Shown here piece by piece: positions 46,385 to 56,506 of a DNA stretch of 64,000 nucleotides. The notes beneath the pieces are model-generated. The model had not been told where the DNA came from, ran no database searches, and worked only from the letters and a program-made list of their open reading frames with translations. The position numbers were made by a program, and so were the translations under genes. How positions within the stretch are numbered: the first letter of the stretch is position 1; each line of letters starts with the position of its first letter. The stretch comes from Halalkalibacter okhensis (GTDB lineage: Bacteria; Bacillota; Bacilli; Bacillales; Bacillaceae_D), in contig NZ_JRJU01000002.1 of assembly GCF_000787375.1 (NCBI RefSeq), positions 1 to 64,000 on the forward strand, written 5' to 3'.

Positions 46385-46731
46385 AATTCAAATCCTCTCA
46401 TAACGGGACAAAAGAACCCCCAAAAATAATAAATAAGAATGTCTCTATTCCTTTACCTTTTACTCTTATACCACGCTTTCGGACTTTTTATCAAATGATA
46501 GATAATTTTGACCTTTCACTTCATAAAAATCACCCAAAAATGGAGCCTAATTCTATACAATAATCAGGTTCCTTTGCTGCTTTCATATGAAAGACTATTT
46601 CATCACCTAATAGCTTCTCTAATAGAAGAACGTCGACGATATTGAAGTAAAAAAGCCTAATCCTCTTTAAAAAATTACCGAGGCATTAGGCTTTGGTCTT
46701 CCGCAATCACAACAATTATTTTCTTTTAGCC
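46385..46731. other. intergenic stretch with terminator
   Basis: A hairpin at 46652-46694 (AAAGCCTAAT/ATTAGGCTTT) runs into TTTTTTACTTC on the minus strand and would terminate the DUF1048 remnant. The remainder up to the dus start shows no gene. Confidence 0.55.
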
Positions 46732-46890
46732 TTATCGACTTTTAAATATCGATTCTTGATAGAGATCAGCATACGTTTTCGAATCTCCAATCATCTCATC
46801 GCAAAAAGCAGCAACATTGCTTCCTGTGATTTCAAGCACACCTTTTTGGGGCCCAACTCTTTGCTGAATGTTCAACTCAGACCAATACAT
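46732..46890 (-). pseudogene. DUF1048 protein, C-terminal remnant
   Basis: The leftward frame reads QRVGPQKGVLEITGSNVAAF, then CDEMIGDSKTYADLYQESIF and KSR-stop. This aligns with the end of the DUF1048 protein at 26.6 kb ([20 protein letters not shown]). Only the last 45 or so codons of the family remain, so this is the third DUF1048 locus and a dead one. Confidence 0.75.
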
Positions 46891-46947
46891 GTTTCCCCCT
46901 CAATTGGGAACCTTAATAAAGCAAATAACGATAAGGAAGGACGATGC

Positions 46948-47070
46948 ATGATGGATGATACAAAACAATTTATCGATAAACTACACGACAAGCAACAAAA
47001 GGATGAACAAAATAGACAGCGTCAAGGAAAAGGACATCCAGAAAAGAAATTACCGAATAAACAACATTAA
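46948..47070 (+). CDS. DUF4023 family small protein
   Basis: The 40-residue highly charged protein reads MMDDTKQFIDKLHDKQQKDE and ends PEKKLPNKQH, as the DUF4023 family of Bacillus does. The ATG at 46948 lies 7 bases after AAGGAAGG. It has its own terminator. The family is unstudied; similar tiny charged proteins are often made during sporulation. Confidence 0.85.
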   Translation: MMDDTKQFIDKLHDKQQKDEQNRQRQGKGHPEKKLPNKQH

Positions 47071-47085
47071 GCAATTAGGAGCAAT

Positions 47086-47112
47086 AAAGGATTTGTCCAG
47101 GACAAATCCTTT
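47086..47112 (+). terminator. terminator of the DUF4023 gene
   Basis: AAAGGATTTGT and ACAAATCCTTT form the stem, followed by TCCC; it lies between convergent genes and may serve both. Confidence 0.7.
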
Positions 47113-47124
47113 TCCCTGCCCCAC

Positions 47125-49590
47125 CTACTCCCCGATCACCCTCAACACCTCACGAAACACCCCACTCGGCTTCCTCCGCAATTCCTCATATTCAACCACC
47201 CTAACAAACTCACCTTTCACAATCTCGATCTTACTCTCCACCCCATTCATCCGAACTTCAACATCCTTAAACCGAAAATGCTGCACACTACTAGCTTCAT
47301 CTAATTGTTCCGAATCGAGATCTACCTTAATCCAGTCCGATACCCGCCGCAGCATTCGCCAAACGGACAGTTCATCCTTCGATTTCATGAATAACTCTGG
47401 TAACTCCTTCGCTTCCTTCAAATGAGTAAGAGTCGTCATCGCATACCCCGCTATTCCATAATGAACAGGCTGTATCACAGAGCCTAAATTCAACCAAGAA
47501 TCAACCACAAACCGCACTGAGCCATCTTCTCCAACTTCTACATCCTTCACTTTCCCGTAATTCCACACACCATTTCGAGTCATCTTCGCCTCTTTGCTTA
47601 CATACAGCGCTACATAAGATGCTTCCTGCCAGCCCCGTTTTAACGCATCTGCATTCAATACGTACGCAGCTTCCTGCATACAGCTTCTATATTGATCTTC
47701 ACTCGAAACAAGTCCAAGTAGGACATATTCATCCAATGAGGAAACCCAGTCGTCTTTCGTTCCTCTTGGCAAAATCCCTTCCTCTTGAATCTCTTCCGGA
47801 CTCTTTTCAATTAAATGCTCAACAAACTGTTCGACCATCTCCGTAGCTGATGGTAAAAATGGTAAACCACCAATATTCACTTCATCAATACTTTTATAAA
47901 AATGGTGCTCCGAGTACCCTGTTTCATCCTCCCACGGAAACAGCACATACGCCCCGAAAGCCGTGCGCTCATATGGCCCTTTCTGTTTAGCGACAATCGA
48001 ATCACGATAGCGGTGCATCGTATTGATGTCTTCCTCTAACGGTCCTGGAGTTTTATAACGATTTCCGTAATAGCTATCTTCTACAGCAAAATCAATTCGG
48101 TATTTGGCATCAAATACATAGTCATAAGAATAATCCTTGCCTTTCTTTGCGATGCTCAGGACACTATCCGGCTTTTGCGTCGTTGTTGGATTTCGCTCCG
48201 TGTGCTGATACGTTAAAACAATCTTCTCGTCTGTCACTGGATGCTTGAAAACACGCTTAGCAGATTGATTCGTATCTAGTCTTACAAATAATCCGTCTCG
48301 ATTTACTTTGACCACATCCTGACTTACCTGATGATATTTCTTACGTAACAGTTGACCAAGCTTAAGGAATGTCCACACTTCATATAACTCTGCAACATCT
48401 TTTACCGACATTTGATACAGCTTCCCTTGTAACGCTAATCCTTTTGAAACGGTTAAATAAATTTGAAAGGCGTCGCGGTAGCCTGGTGCCATTTGCAAAA
48501 CAAGACTCATAACGGAACGGTCCAATAAACCAACTTCTTTCCAAAACGGGTTTTTCTTTTTCAACGTTAGCTTGCGAATCATGTCTTTCACTTTCTCTAA
48601 AAGATCCTCATCCGCTTCCGTCTTTCGCCATTTCTGAACCGTTAGCTTCTCATATAAAAACTCGAGTTTCTCAATTAAACGCCCAATCATCCATTTGACA
48701 TAGCGATTTTCATGCGTGTCATACGTTAACCCTTTCCGAATTCGCAGTCCTTCTTTTGGCATCATGTTTCGATTCGCTAACTCGCCCCCATTTTTCACTT
48801 CAACAAAAACATGTGGGTTCTTTCTCAAATAACTCCGAGCCTTCGAATCTAGTCGCTGCAGTTGATCGCCTCTTGCTTTCTCATGCTGTTTCACGAGTTT
48901 ATGATGAGGTTGCCGCTCGATCCGTTCAATCGCCCGTAAAAACGCTTGAAAATGGACCGTGATCAATCGATAAAACTCCGCTAAAGAAGGCTGTCCATCA
49001 AGCTTCACCTTTGCGCCTACATATGTCTTTTTCAAAAAATGATACGCAAGATTGTAGATCTCATCATTCACTTCTTCTAAAAGCTTTTGATAATCTCGCT
49101 TGTAATCAAGTTTTGATGGAAAAATCTCCAACGTTACCTGCAGCAACGTCTTTCGCTCAGTCCGAACCTCAAATGTCGAGAGCCCAACCTCATTTTGAAA
49201 CTGCAAATTGCCCATCAACAAATACGACGAGCCAAGCTCTACTCGACCAATCGCCTTTCGAAGGCTAGGATGTTCATGATAAAACGAAAGCTCCGTGTCT
49301 CCTTTAGGATGGACAATGACTTGATAGACACTATTCTCAAAGAAAATCGGCCGTAAATCGGAAGGTGGAACGAGTTGTTGTTGCTCCACATCATAGACGA
49401 GAATCTTTTCAACTGAGTTGCCACTCCAATCAAATTGCATCACATCATGAAAATCCAATGTTCGATACTGTTGCAGCCCTTCATACCGCTCATGATAAGG
49501 TCTTCCTTTTATCACAAGCGAAAACGCCGTCGTCTCAATTACAACCAGCTCGACTTCCTTAGGAGCTGATCCAGAAGGAAGTAAAGCCAT
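47125..49590 (-). CDS. mcrC: McrC-like nuclease subunit (DUF2357 / PD-(D/E)XK)
   Basis: The 821-residue protein has an N-terminal DUF2357 region (about residues 60-330) and a nuclease core with YDYVFDAKYRIDFAV near residue 494, the D-x-K part of a PD-(D/E)XK site, followed by EEDINTMHRYRDSIV. This is the arrangement of the larger McrC proteins that act with McrB as the cutting subunit of type IV, modification-dependent restriction enzymes. The C-terminal 200 residues have no domain that I know. Its start overlaps the end of the mcrB gene by 32 bases, so the two are translationally coupled. Confidence 0.85.
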   Translation of the reverse strand: MALLPSGSAPKEVELVVIETTAFSLVIKGRPYHERYEGLQQYRTLDFHDVMQFDWSGNSVEKILVYDVEQQQLVPPSDLRPIFFENSVYQVIVHPKGDTELSFYHEHPSLRKAIGRVELGSSYLLMGNLQFQNEVGLSTFEVRTERKTLLQVTLEIFPSKLDYKRDYQKLLEEVNDEIYNLAYHFLKKTYVGAKVKLDGQPSLAEFYRLITVHFQAFLRAIERIERQPHHKLVKQHEKARGDQLQRLDSKARSYLRKNPHVFVEVKNGGELANRNMMPKEGLRIRKGLTYDTHENRYVKWMIGRLIEKLEFLYEKLTVQKWRKTEADEDLLEKVKDMIRKLTLKKKNPFWKEVGLLDRSVMSLVLQMAPGYRDAFQIYLTVSKGLALQGKLYQMSVKDVAELYEVWTFLKLGQLLRKKYHQVSQDVVKVNRDGLFVRLDTNQSAKRVFKHPVTDEKIVLTYQHTERNPTTTQKPDSVLSIAKKGKDYSYDYVFDAKYRIDFAVEDSYYGNRYKTPGPLEEDINTMHRYRDSIVAKQKGPYERTAFGAYVLFPWEDETGYSEHHFYKSIDEVNIGGLPFLPSATEMVEQFVEHLIEKSPEEIQEEGILPRGTKDDWVSSLDEYVLLGLVSSEDQYRSCMQEAAYVLNADALKRGWQEASYVALYVSKEAKMTRNGVWNYGKVKDVEVGEDGSVRFVVDSWLNLGSVIQPVHYGIAGYAMTTLTHLKEAKELPELFMKSKDELSVWRMLRRVSDWIKVDLDSEQLDEASSVQHFRFKDVEVRMNGVESKIEIVKGEFVRVVEYEELRRKPSGVFREVLRVIGE

Positions 49591-51274
49591 CGTCTTCTAA
49601 CCTCCTTACCATCTCTAACACTTTCTCCGCACTCTTTGGATACACCGCATAGGTCACATCCTCCATCGCAGCATCCTGTGCATACTCAATCTCTTTATTG
49701 GTAAACAACTTGAACAATGCCTTTAATACCCGTTCAATTCTTGTATCACTGCCAGCTAACCGTGGCAAGATCTTTTGCAAAATGCAATGATCAAGTGCCG
49801 TTTTTCGTTCCATTACCTTGCTTTCTTCATTATAAGCAAGATAAAAACAAACCTCATCCCGCACCCGATACCCTACATGTGATCCATTGATTTGCAAGAG
49901 GGTATTAATCTCCACTAGAACACTCGTCACTTCTTCGACAAGCTCTGGATAAGCTGAATATACATCCTTTAAATGAAGATACTTTGTTGCAAACACACCA
50001 TTATGTAAAACAACAGGGTCCATTTCCTCTCTATCTTGTAAAAATTGAAGGTAATCAAGCTTCACTCGATTAAACTCAAGCGTATTCGCCCGGTCTAACA
50101 CCTTCTTACTAAAAGGATGAGTCGTTTCATCCATATTCACGGTTCCAATGATGTACACATTCGCAGGTAAAAAAATATCTCTCCCCGCTATTTCTTTAGA
50201 TAGAATCGTCGAGGTAACCAATCTACCCTCTTCCCATTTCCGACTCTCCATCACACTTAACAAATCACTAAAATAATGCTCAACACGCGCTAAATTCATC
50301 TCATCTAGCAACACAAAATACGGCCTCTTGGGATCATCAAGCGCTTTTTTTAACACACTCGTCAGCGGCCCTTCTTTGAACTCACCTTTAATATCTGTAT
50401 ACCCAAGCAAATCCGAACCATCGCTCCAATCAGGACGAACCGGAATAAGAGCAAACTGACCATTTTCCTCCGTTGCCCCTACACTCTCAGCAAACCACTG
50501 GACGATTTTTGTTTTGCCTGTTCCTGAGATTCCAGATAGGATGACGAATGGTTTTGTTTTTAAAGAGTAAAAAAGGTTTGTGACTTCTTCTTTTTCATAG
50601 TAGAAGCCTTTGCTTGTTATGTAGGAATGAACATGCTCGATGACTTCCAGAGAGGACAAAAGCTTTACCCTATCTTCTGCAACTGCTTCAGCACCAGTAT
50701 TCGCAGCAGGATACTGGTTGCTCTTTAGTTCAATATACCTTTCATAATAGGACGTCATCTTTTCTAAGTCAGAAACGAGCTCCTCTTCAGCAGGCATATC
50801 ATCAACCGAGTATATAATGTAAGCAGCTGTTGAATACGCATAATCTCGTGCTCTCTTTGATGGTCCAAGGTTAATCTGATCATCCTTTTTAACTTTTGGG
50901 TCCATCTTTATTTCAGTGCGTATTTCCTGATTAATTACAGCCATTTCCTCACGAGTCGATTCTGTCACTCCTTGAGCAAGTGTTAGATAAAGTCGTTTCA
51001 TATCTTCACTAAACAGATAGACAATATAATAGCCACGCTGCGTTGATGTAGTGATATTTGAATTCATGATAGCAACCCAAGGTACAACTGCCCAATTTCC
51101 TTGCCCAACAGATCCCGTGATCGTGTAATTTGAGTTGATAAAAGGGAGGCTTCTGATTTCTCCAGGAACATCATTTCGAAGGACGGAACCCATTGGATTG
51201 CCTGCAAATGATTGCTGTCTAGCTTCTATGTAGTTGTTCATTATATATAAAAATTGGTTGTGGAGGTTGCTCAC
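49559..51274 (-). CDS. mcrB: McrB-like AAA+ GTPase with DUF3578 N-terminal domain
   Basis: The 571-residue protein begins with a DUF3578 (MrcB N-terminal) domain, about residues 5-190 (VGQGNWAVVPWVAIMNSNIT, RGYYIVYLFSEDMKRLYLTL), which is thought to recognise DNA. The McrB motor follows: Walker A LSGISGTGKTKIVQ near 252, Walker B YFVLLDEMNLARVEHYFSDL near 323, and IGTVNMDETTHPFSKKVLDR. It should move on DNA and call in the McrC nuclease. It starts at GTG nine bases after GGAG. A promoter TTGTTA-17-TATTGT lies upstream on this strand, back-to-back with the dnd promoter. Confidence 0.9.
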   Translation of the reverse strand: MSNLHNQFLYIMNNYIEARQQSFAGNPMGSVLRNDVPGEIRSLPFINSNYTITGSVGQGNWAVVPWVAIMNSNITTSTQRGYYIVYLFSEDMKRLYLTLAQGVTESTREEMAVINQEIRTEIKMDPKVKKDDQINLGPSKRARDYAYSTAAYIIYSVDDMPAEEELVSDLEKMTSYYERYIELKSNQYPAANTGAEAVAEDRVKLLSSLEVIEHVHSYITSKGFYYEKEEVTNLFYSLKTKPFVILSGISGTGKTKIVQWFAESVGATEENGQFALIPVRPDWSDGSDLLGYTDIKGEFKEGPLTSVLKKALDDPKRPYFVLLDEMNLARVEHYFSDLLSVMESRKWEEGRLVTSTILSKEIAGRDIFLPANVYIIGTVNMDETTHPFSKKVLDRANTLEFNRVKLDYLQFLQDREEMDPVVLHNGVFATKYLHLKDVYSAYPELVEEVTSVLVEINTLLQINGSHVGYRVRDEVCFYLAYNEESKVMERKTALDHCILQKILPRLAGSDTRIERVLKALFKLFTNKEIEYAQDAAMEDVTYAVYPKSAEKVLEMVRRLEDDGFTSFWISS

Positions 51275-51404
51275 ACTTATCGACTCCTATAGATTGATTT
51301 CTTAGAATACTCAACTAAATTTGGACTACATGACTAATTAATATGTACTACAATATATACTCTAACAAAAATTAACAAAAACCTCTAAAACCTGAGCAAT
51401 TCTA

Positions 51405-51457
51405 TTGATCTCTTATTTATTATCAGATATTATAAAAACATAATATTACGTACGTAA
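51405..51457 (+). promoter_or_regulatory. dnd promoter and palindromic operator
   Basis: TTGATC (51405-51410) and TATTAT (51428-51433) are 17 bases apart. The perfect 12-bp palindrome TTACGTACGTAA follows at 51446-51457, near the expected transcription start and just before the dndB ribosome binding site. DndB-type proteins repress dnd genes in some species, so this is a good candidate site. Confidence 0.55.
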
Positions 51458-51472
51458 AAGAGGTGGATGTAT

Positions 51473-52567
51473 ATGAATTCTGCATTTAGTTACAATTTCC
51501 CCGCGTTAAGAGGTGTACAAGGTGGCAAAGAGTATTTCGTTGTAATGGTCCCTTTGAGACTTATCCCTAAAATTTTTCTCTTTGATGAAGAAGAAATTCC
51601 ACCTGAGCACCGTTCCCAAAGGATACTTAACAAATCACGCGTTCCGGACATCACAAACTATATGCTTGAAAATTCAAAGGAATATGTATTCTCATCCTTA
51701 ACTGCCTCTATTGATGGTCAGATAGAGTTTCAGTCCTTTAGCGATAATCCAAACTTTAAAGATTTAGGTAATTTAATAGTCTCGCTCGATTCTAAATTCT
51801 TAATAAACGATGGTCAGCATCGCCGCGCTGCTATAGAAGAAGCATTAAAAATATCACCAGAACTAGGCGAAGAAACTATTTCTGTGGTGTTCTACCATGA
51901 TTATGGTCTTTCAAACTCACAGCAAATCTTCGCAGATTTAAACAGACATGCGGTCAATACTACATCTTCTATCGGAATTCTTTATGACCACCGCGACCAA
52001 TTAGCTATGTTAACAAAAGAAATTATAGCAGAAACACCTTTACTTGAACGTTATACAGACAAAGAACGTGTTTCACTCTCTAAAAATTCACCGAAGCTTT
52101 TTGCGCTAAATCACATTTTCAACACCAACCAAAAGCTACTTGGTAAAAAGAAAGGTGAATTTATTTCTGAACAAGAGAAGACGTTTTTAAAAGATTTTTG
52201 GTTCTCTTTAATTGGTAGTATGACCGAATGGAAACAAGTACTAGATAAAGAACTAAACCCCAGAGAGCTAAGAGCCAATTTTATTGTTGGACATGGTGTC
52301 TTCCTTGAGGCTATTGGGGTGGTAGGCAATTACCTCTTCTATAACTACCCTTCAGATTGGAACAAATATATAGAGAAATTATCTACTATTGACTGGAATC
52401 GTAGCAACAGAAAAGATTGGATGGGACGAGCGTATGGTCAAACTGGTAGAATTAATAAGACCAATCAAACAATTACTCTAACTGCCAATCTTATAAAAAG
52501 AAAATTAACTCTTCCATTAACAGAACAAGAGGAAGAAATGGAAAATCTATTAAAACAAGGTGTGTAA
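51473..52567 (+). CDS. dndB: DndB, DGQHR-domain regulator of DNA phosphorothioation
   Basis: The 364-residue protein has the DGQHR motif (FLINDGQHRRAAIEEAL near residue 115) and FADLNRHAVNTTSSIGILYD, both typical of DndB. In other species DndB limits modification frequency and represses the dnd operon. I choose the ATG at 51473, six bases after AGGTGG; the ATG at 51467 touches that site. It is the first gene of the operon dndB-dndC-dndD-dndE-dndA; the next gene begins one base after its stop codon. Confidence 0.93.
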   Translation: MNSAFSYNFPALRGVQGGKEYFVVMVPLRLIPKIFLFDEEEIPPEHRSQRILNKSRVPDITNYMLENSKEYVFSSLTASIDGQIEFQSFSDNPNFKDLGNLIVSLDSKFLINDGQHRRAAIEEALKISPELGEETISVVFYHDYGLSNSQQIFADLNRHAVNTTSSIGILYDHRDQLAMLTKEIIAETPLLERYTDKERVSLSKNSPKLFALNHIFNTNQKLLGKKKGEFISEQEKTFLKDFWFSLIGSMTEWKQVLDKELNPRELRANFIVGHGVFLEAIGVVGNYLFYNYPSDWNKYIEKLSTIDWNRSNRKDWMGRAYGQTGRINKTNQTITLTANLIKRKLTLPLTEQEEEMENLLKQGV

Positions 52568-52568
52568 T

Positions 52569-54134
52569 ATGATAAATAATTTAATTTCTAATATGATAAA
52601 TAAAGATTTCCCTAAGGTGGATGAAGCAAAGAAATTAGTACAGGAAATGTACCTAGAAGATCATCGCCCATGGGTTGTCGGCTATAGTGGTGGTAAAGAT
52701 TCAACTGTAGTTGTCCAATTAGTATTCGAAGCCCTTTCTGGTTTACCTAAGGAAAGCCTTCATAAAAAAGTATATGTTATCTCTTCAGATACATTAGTTG
52801 AGACACCGTTAATTATATCTTCTATTAATGATACTCTACGGAGAGTTCAAGAGCATGCATTAAAACTAGGACTACCTATTGAAACACATAAAGTAAAACC
52901 ACCGGCTGAAAAATCTTTCTGGGCCAATATTATTGGAAAAGGTTATCCCTCCCCAAATCAGAAGTTTCGCTGGTGTACTGATCGCTTGAAAATTGAACCA
53001 GCAAACCAATTTATCTTAGATAAAGTATCTGCTTTTGGTGAAGTGATTATGGTTTTAGGTGTTCGTGACGATGAAAGTGCTACGAGAGCAAATGTTATGA
53101 AATCACATACAGTTGAAGGAAAAGTTCTTATGAGACATTCAACTCTATCAAATGCTTTTGTATTTGCCCCAATCCGTAACTTTTCATTAGATGATGTTTG
53201 GAACTATCTTTTAAATTCTGACTCACCATGGGGTGACGATAATCATGCTTTAAATAAACTTTATCAAGATTCATCGAGTGGTGAATGTCCCCTAGTAGTT
53301 GATAAGACGATTAAGGAGAGCGCTGGTTCTTGTGGGAACAGTCGATTCGGTTGTTGGACGTGTACAGTTGTGACAGAAGATAAAGCATTAAACGGGTTTA
53401 TTGAAAGTGGCGAAGATTGGATGCTTCCCCTACTCGAATTCAGAAACTGGCTTGCAGACATTCGTGATGTTCGTTCATATAGACAGAAGTATAGAATGAA
53501 CGGGCAAGTTTACTATAGAGATGTTCGTGTAGAAACTATTGATGGACAAGAGTTTGTTATTATCCCAAAGAAATCAAGAAAACGAGAAGAAAAGATCCTT
53601 TTAGACTCGTTTGAAATTGTAGAAAAAACAGACCTTAAAGAATATATAATTAAGCACAATATTGATTTATCAACTGGTGACGAGCCTAACATCCTTATTA
53701 AAGATGAAGATAAATATCAACGTCTTGGATTAGGGCCATTTACAATGGAAGCTCGCGAATTAATTCTACGTAAACTTTTAGAAGTGCAACGTGATTTGAA
53801 ACACCCTTCTGAGCAACATCATGAACTTATTAGTGAAGAGGAACTAAAAGTAATTAGACGCTATTGGTTAGACAGTGGAGAGTTTGAAGATCGGGTTCCA
53901 CAAATATTCCGTGAAGTCATGGGATACGATTTAAACTGGGAATTCGATGACCGTCCTTTATTCGATGCAGAACAAATAACTGACTTGGAACTTTTGTCTC
54001 AAGAAATGAATGTTGACATGAAGCTCTTAAAAAGACTTATCGCTATTGAAAAAGACTATAACGGCTATAAAATCAGACGTGGTATTAGTCAAGAAATTGA
54101 AAAGGCACTAAAACAAGATTATTTACACCTATAA
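52569..54134 (+). CDS. dndC: DndC, PAPS-reductase-like sulfurtransferase
   Basis: The 521-residue protein has the PP-loop VGYSGGKDSTVVVQLVFEAL near residue 38, FRWCTDRLKIEPANQFIL, and a cysteine cluster (GECPLVV, SAGSCGNSRFGCWTCTVV) that should bind an iron-sulfur cluster. DndC activates the DNA backbone with ATP and transfers sulfur delivered by DndA. The ATG at 52569 follows AAGGTG at 6 bases; a GTG at 52560 overlaps dndB. Length is normal for the family. Confidence 0.95.
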   Translation: MINNLISNMINKDFPKVDEAKKLVQEMYLEDHRPWVVGYSGGKDSTVVVQLVFEALSGLPKESLHKKVYVISSDTLVETPLIISSINDTLRRVQEHALKLGLPIETHKVKPPAEKSFWANIIGKGYPSPNQKFRWCTDRLKIEPANQFILDKVSAFGEVIMVLGVRDDESATRANVMKSHTVEGKVLMRHSTLSNAFVFAPIRNFSLDDVWNYLLNSDSPWGDDNHALNKLYQDSSSGECPLVVDKTIKESAGSCGNSRFGCWTCTVVTEDKALNGFIESGEDWMLPLLEFRNWLADIRDVRSYRQKYRMNGQVYYRDVRVETIDGQEFVIIPKKSRKREEKILLDSFEIVEKTDLKEYIIKHNIDLSTGDEPNILIKDEDKYQRLGLGPFTMEARELILRKLLEVQRDLKHPSEQHHELISEEELKVIRRYWLDSGEFEDRVPQIFREVMGYDLNWEFDDRPLFDAEQITDLELLSQEMNVDMKLLKRLIAIEKDYNGYKIRRGISQEIEKALKQDYLHL

Positions 54135-54150
54135 GGGGACGAATGAAATT

Positions 54151-56130
54151 ATGCAATTAAACAAAGTAATATTAAATAATATAGGTGCTTATAAGGGTGT
54201 TCATGAAATTGATTTATCTGTTCAACCACCAAATCAAAATGTCATTTTATTTGGTGGTGAGAATGGCGCCGGTAAGACTACCCTTCTTAATTCAATACGT
54301 ATAGCACTCTTCGGCGCTTTTTCATTTGGGTTTATGACTGAAAATGATAACTACTATAAACAAATTTACTCGCTTTTAAATAAATCCGCTGTGCTTGAAG
54401 GAGTAGATCGCTACCAAATTATTTTAGAGTTTACCGAGGTCGAGAACTTTGTAAAAAATGAATACCGTTTTATCCGCATGTGGAACTTATCTAACGGTAC
54501 ACCTAAAGAACAGTTTTCAATAATGAGGAATGGTCAGTATTTAAGTGAGGTCGATAAAGAAGGCTATCATTCTCGCTTAAAAGAAACCATCCCTCCTGAA
54601 CTATTTAACATGTGTTTATTTGATGGTGAAGAAATTTCAAGAATTGTGAATGATAACCGATTATCGGATTACTTAAAAGCTTCAGCCAAGGTTTTATTCA
54701 ATTTGCATTTATTTGAGGCACTCGAAGGAGATTTATCTCAATATATTAAACAAGCCCAATTGGAGAAGCAACTAACGAAAGACGAAGAGGATATCTATAA
54801 GCTTGATGAAGAAATTTTATCACTTTATCGGGAATACGAGAAATTTATTAATGAAGAACAAAAAATCCAAACACAGATTGTATCTCTTGAAGAAAAATCT
54901 GAAGAATTAAAGAAACAATTTGATCTCAATGGTGGTCTTGTTAAGGAAGAGCGTAAATCTCTCCAATCTAATGTTAACGAGATAGAAAACCAACGTAAAC
55001 ATAATTCGGAGAAGATGAAAGATTTTATTGCTACTGAACTTCCGTTGATTATAGTTAAGGATTTGTTTGACGACGTAAACGAGCAAATGGAATTGGAACA
55101 CTCATTTGAGTTGCATGAGCAACTGTCACAAAAATTAACTGTTGCAAAAATGAATGAATTAGTAAAAGACATTGCACCATCAGAGCAAACTGATGAATTA
55201 CGAACTCGTTTTCTATCTTTGTTCCCAAAACCACAAACAGACTTAATTCACAGGGCATCTTTTGCTCAAAGAAGTGAAATACAATCAACTGTAAGTGAAT
55301 TAGAAAAGTTAAATGTTAACTCTTATATTGAATCAATAGAAGAAAATCAACGTCTACTTGAAGAAGCGAAAGCTCTTCGTAAAAAAATTGAAATCAATGA
55401 TTCAACTCATGATTTCAAAGAAATCATTTCCGAAATTGAAGACATTTCAAAACAATTAACTACTCTAGAACAAAGACTTACGGAAATTGAAATGGAACGA
55501 GAAACATTAGGATATAAAATTGCAGAGACAGAAAAAGACCGTAATAGTAAAAAAGAAAGGTTGCTCGCTAGTGAAAAGGCAACAAACTCATTTGCTATTG
55601 CAAAAAATGTTCAAGTGTTAAGTGAACAATTCCGTATACAACAGTTACAGAAGAAGTTACAACATGTTCAGATTGAAGCTACAAGAATGCTAAATGATCT
55701 TATGAGAAAGAAAGATTATGTTACTGCTCTTCAAATTGACCCCAAAACGTTTCATGTAACTTTATACAACAGCAACCATCAGGAAATCTTAAAAGATCGC
55801 CTTTCTTCAGGCGAGAAAGAAATTCTTTTACTTTCTATTGCATGGGCGATGTTTAAGTGTTCCCGTATTAGACTACCATTTATCTTTGATACACTATTAG
55901 GACGTCTAGATAAAACTCATAAACAAACCGTTTTATCAAAATTAATCCCTACTTGTAGTGAACAAGTTATTATTTTAAGTACGGACTCTGAAATCGACAA
56001 AACTCATTACGAGATCGTAAAACCTTATGTTGCCAAAGAGTATACACTTGATTTTATTATTTCAGAGGAAAGTGTAACTATTCATAATCGCTATTTTGAA
56101 CTTTCTCAATCAGAGGTGACAGTTAAATGA
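54151..56130 (+). CDS. dndD: DndD, SMC-like ATPase
   Basis: The 659-residue protein has Walker A ILFGGENGAGKTTLLNSI near residue 35, a long coiled coil (about residues 190-510), the ABC signature RLSSGEKEILLLSIAW near 550 and Walker B PFIFDTLLGRLDKTH. DndD is thought to nick or reshape DNA during sulfur insertion. It starts 16 bases after dndC and its stop codon overlaps the dndE start (ATGA). Confidence 0.95.
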   Translation: MQLNKVILNNIGAYKGVHEIDLSVQPPNQNVILFGGENGAGKTTLLNSIRIALFGAFSFGFMTENDNYYKQIYSLLNKSAVLEGVDRYQIILEFTEVENFVKNEYRFIRMWNLSNGTPKEQFSIMRNGQYLSEVDKEGYHSRLKETIPPELFNMCLFDGEEISRIVNDNRLSDYLKASAKVLFNLHLFEALEGDLSQYIKQAQLEKQLTKDEEDIYKLDEEILSLYREYEKFINEEQKIQTQIVSLEEKSEELKKQFDLNGGLVKEERKSLQSNVNEIENQRKHNSEKMKDFIATELPLIIVKDLFDDVNEQMELEHSFELHEQLSQKLTVAKMNELVKDIAPSEQTDELRTRFLSLFPKPQTDLIHRASFAQRSEIQSTVSELEKLNVNSYIESIEENQRLLEEAKALRKKIEINDSTHDFKEIISEIEDISKQLTTLEQRLTEIEMERETLGYKIAETEKDRNSKKERLLASEKATNSFAIAKNVQVLSEQFRIQQLQKKLQHVQIEATRMLNDLMRKKDYVTALQIDPKTFHVTLYNSNHQEILKDRLSSGEKEILLLSIAWAMFKCSRIRLPFIFDTLLGRLDKTHKQTVLSKLIPTCSEQVIILSTDSEIDKTHYEIVKPYVAKEYTLDFIISEESVTIHNRYFELSQSEVTVK

Positions 56131-56495
56131 ATTTTCGATTAAAAACATCTAGTTATGTAGCAGATCGACTTAAGCAATTACAATCTTCTACTAACTTAAC
56201 ACCAAACATTCTAGCAAGAATAGCTGTCTCTCTTTCTTTAAAACAGAGCTCAGTCCCTTCTCCAACTCCATCAGAGGCTGGCGGGATTGAATTTAACCGA
56301 AACACGTTGACCGGTGAACATGACTACTTGTATAGAGCGTTAATCGCTCAACATGCTCAGAGAGAAGTGAGCGACGTCGAATTCTTCCCAGAGCTTTTTA
56401 ATGCTCATTTAGAAAGAGGCGTTAGACTACTTTCAGGTGAGTACCAACACGCAGGAAACTACGATAAATTTATTCTTAATTTACTACGTCAATAG
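56127..56495 (+). CDS. dndE: DndE, DNA-binding subunit
   Basis: The 122-residue basic protein starts FRLKTSSYVADRLKQLQSST and has the family segments NILARIAVSLSLKQSSVP and GVRLLSGEYQHAG. DndE forms a tetramer that binds nicked DNA during modification. Its start overlaps the dndD stop codon by four bases. Confidence 0.93.
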   Translation: MNFRLKTSSYVADRLKQLQSSTNLTPNILARIAVSLSLKQSSVPSPTPSEAGGIEFNRNTLTGEHDYLYRALIAQHAQREVSDVEFFPELFNAHLERGVRLLSGEYQHAGNYDKFILNLLRQ

Positions 56496-56506
56496 TAGGT
56501 GATTTA

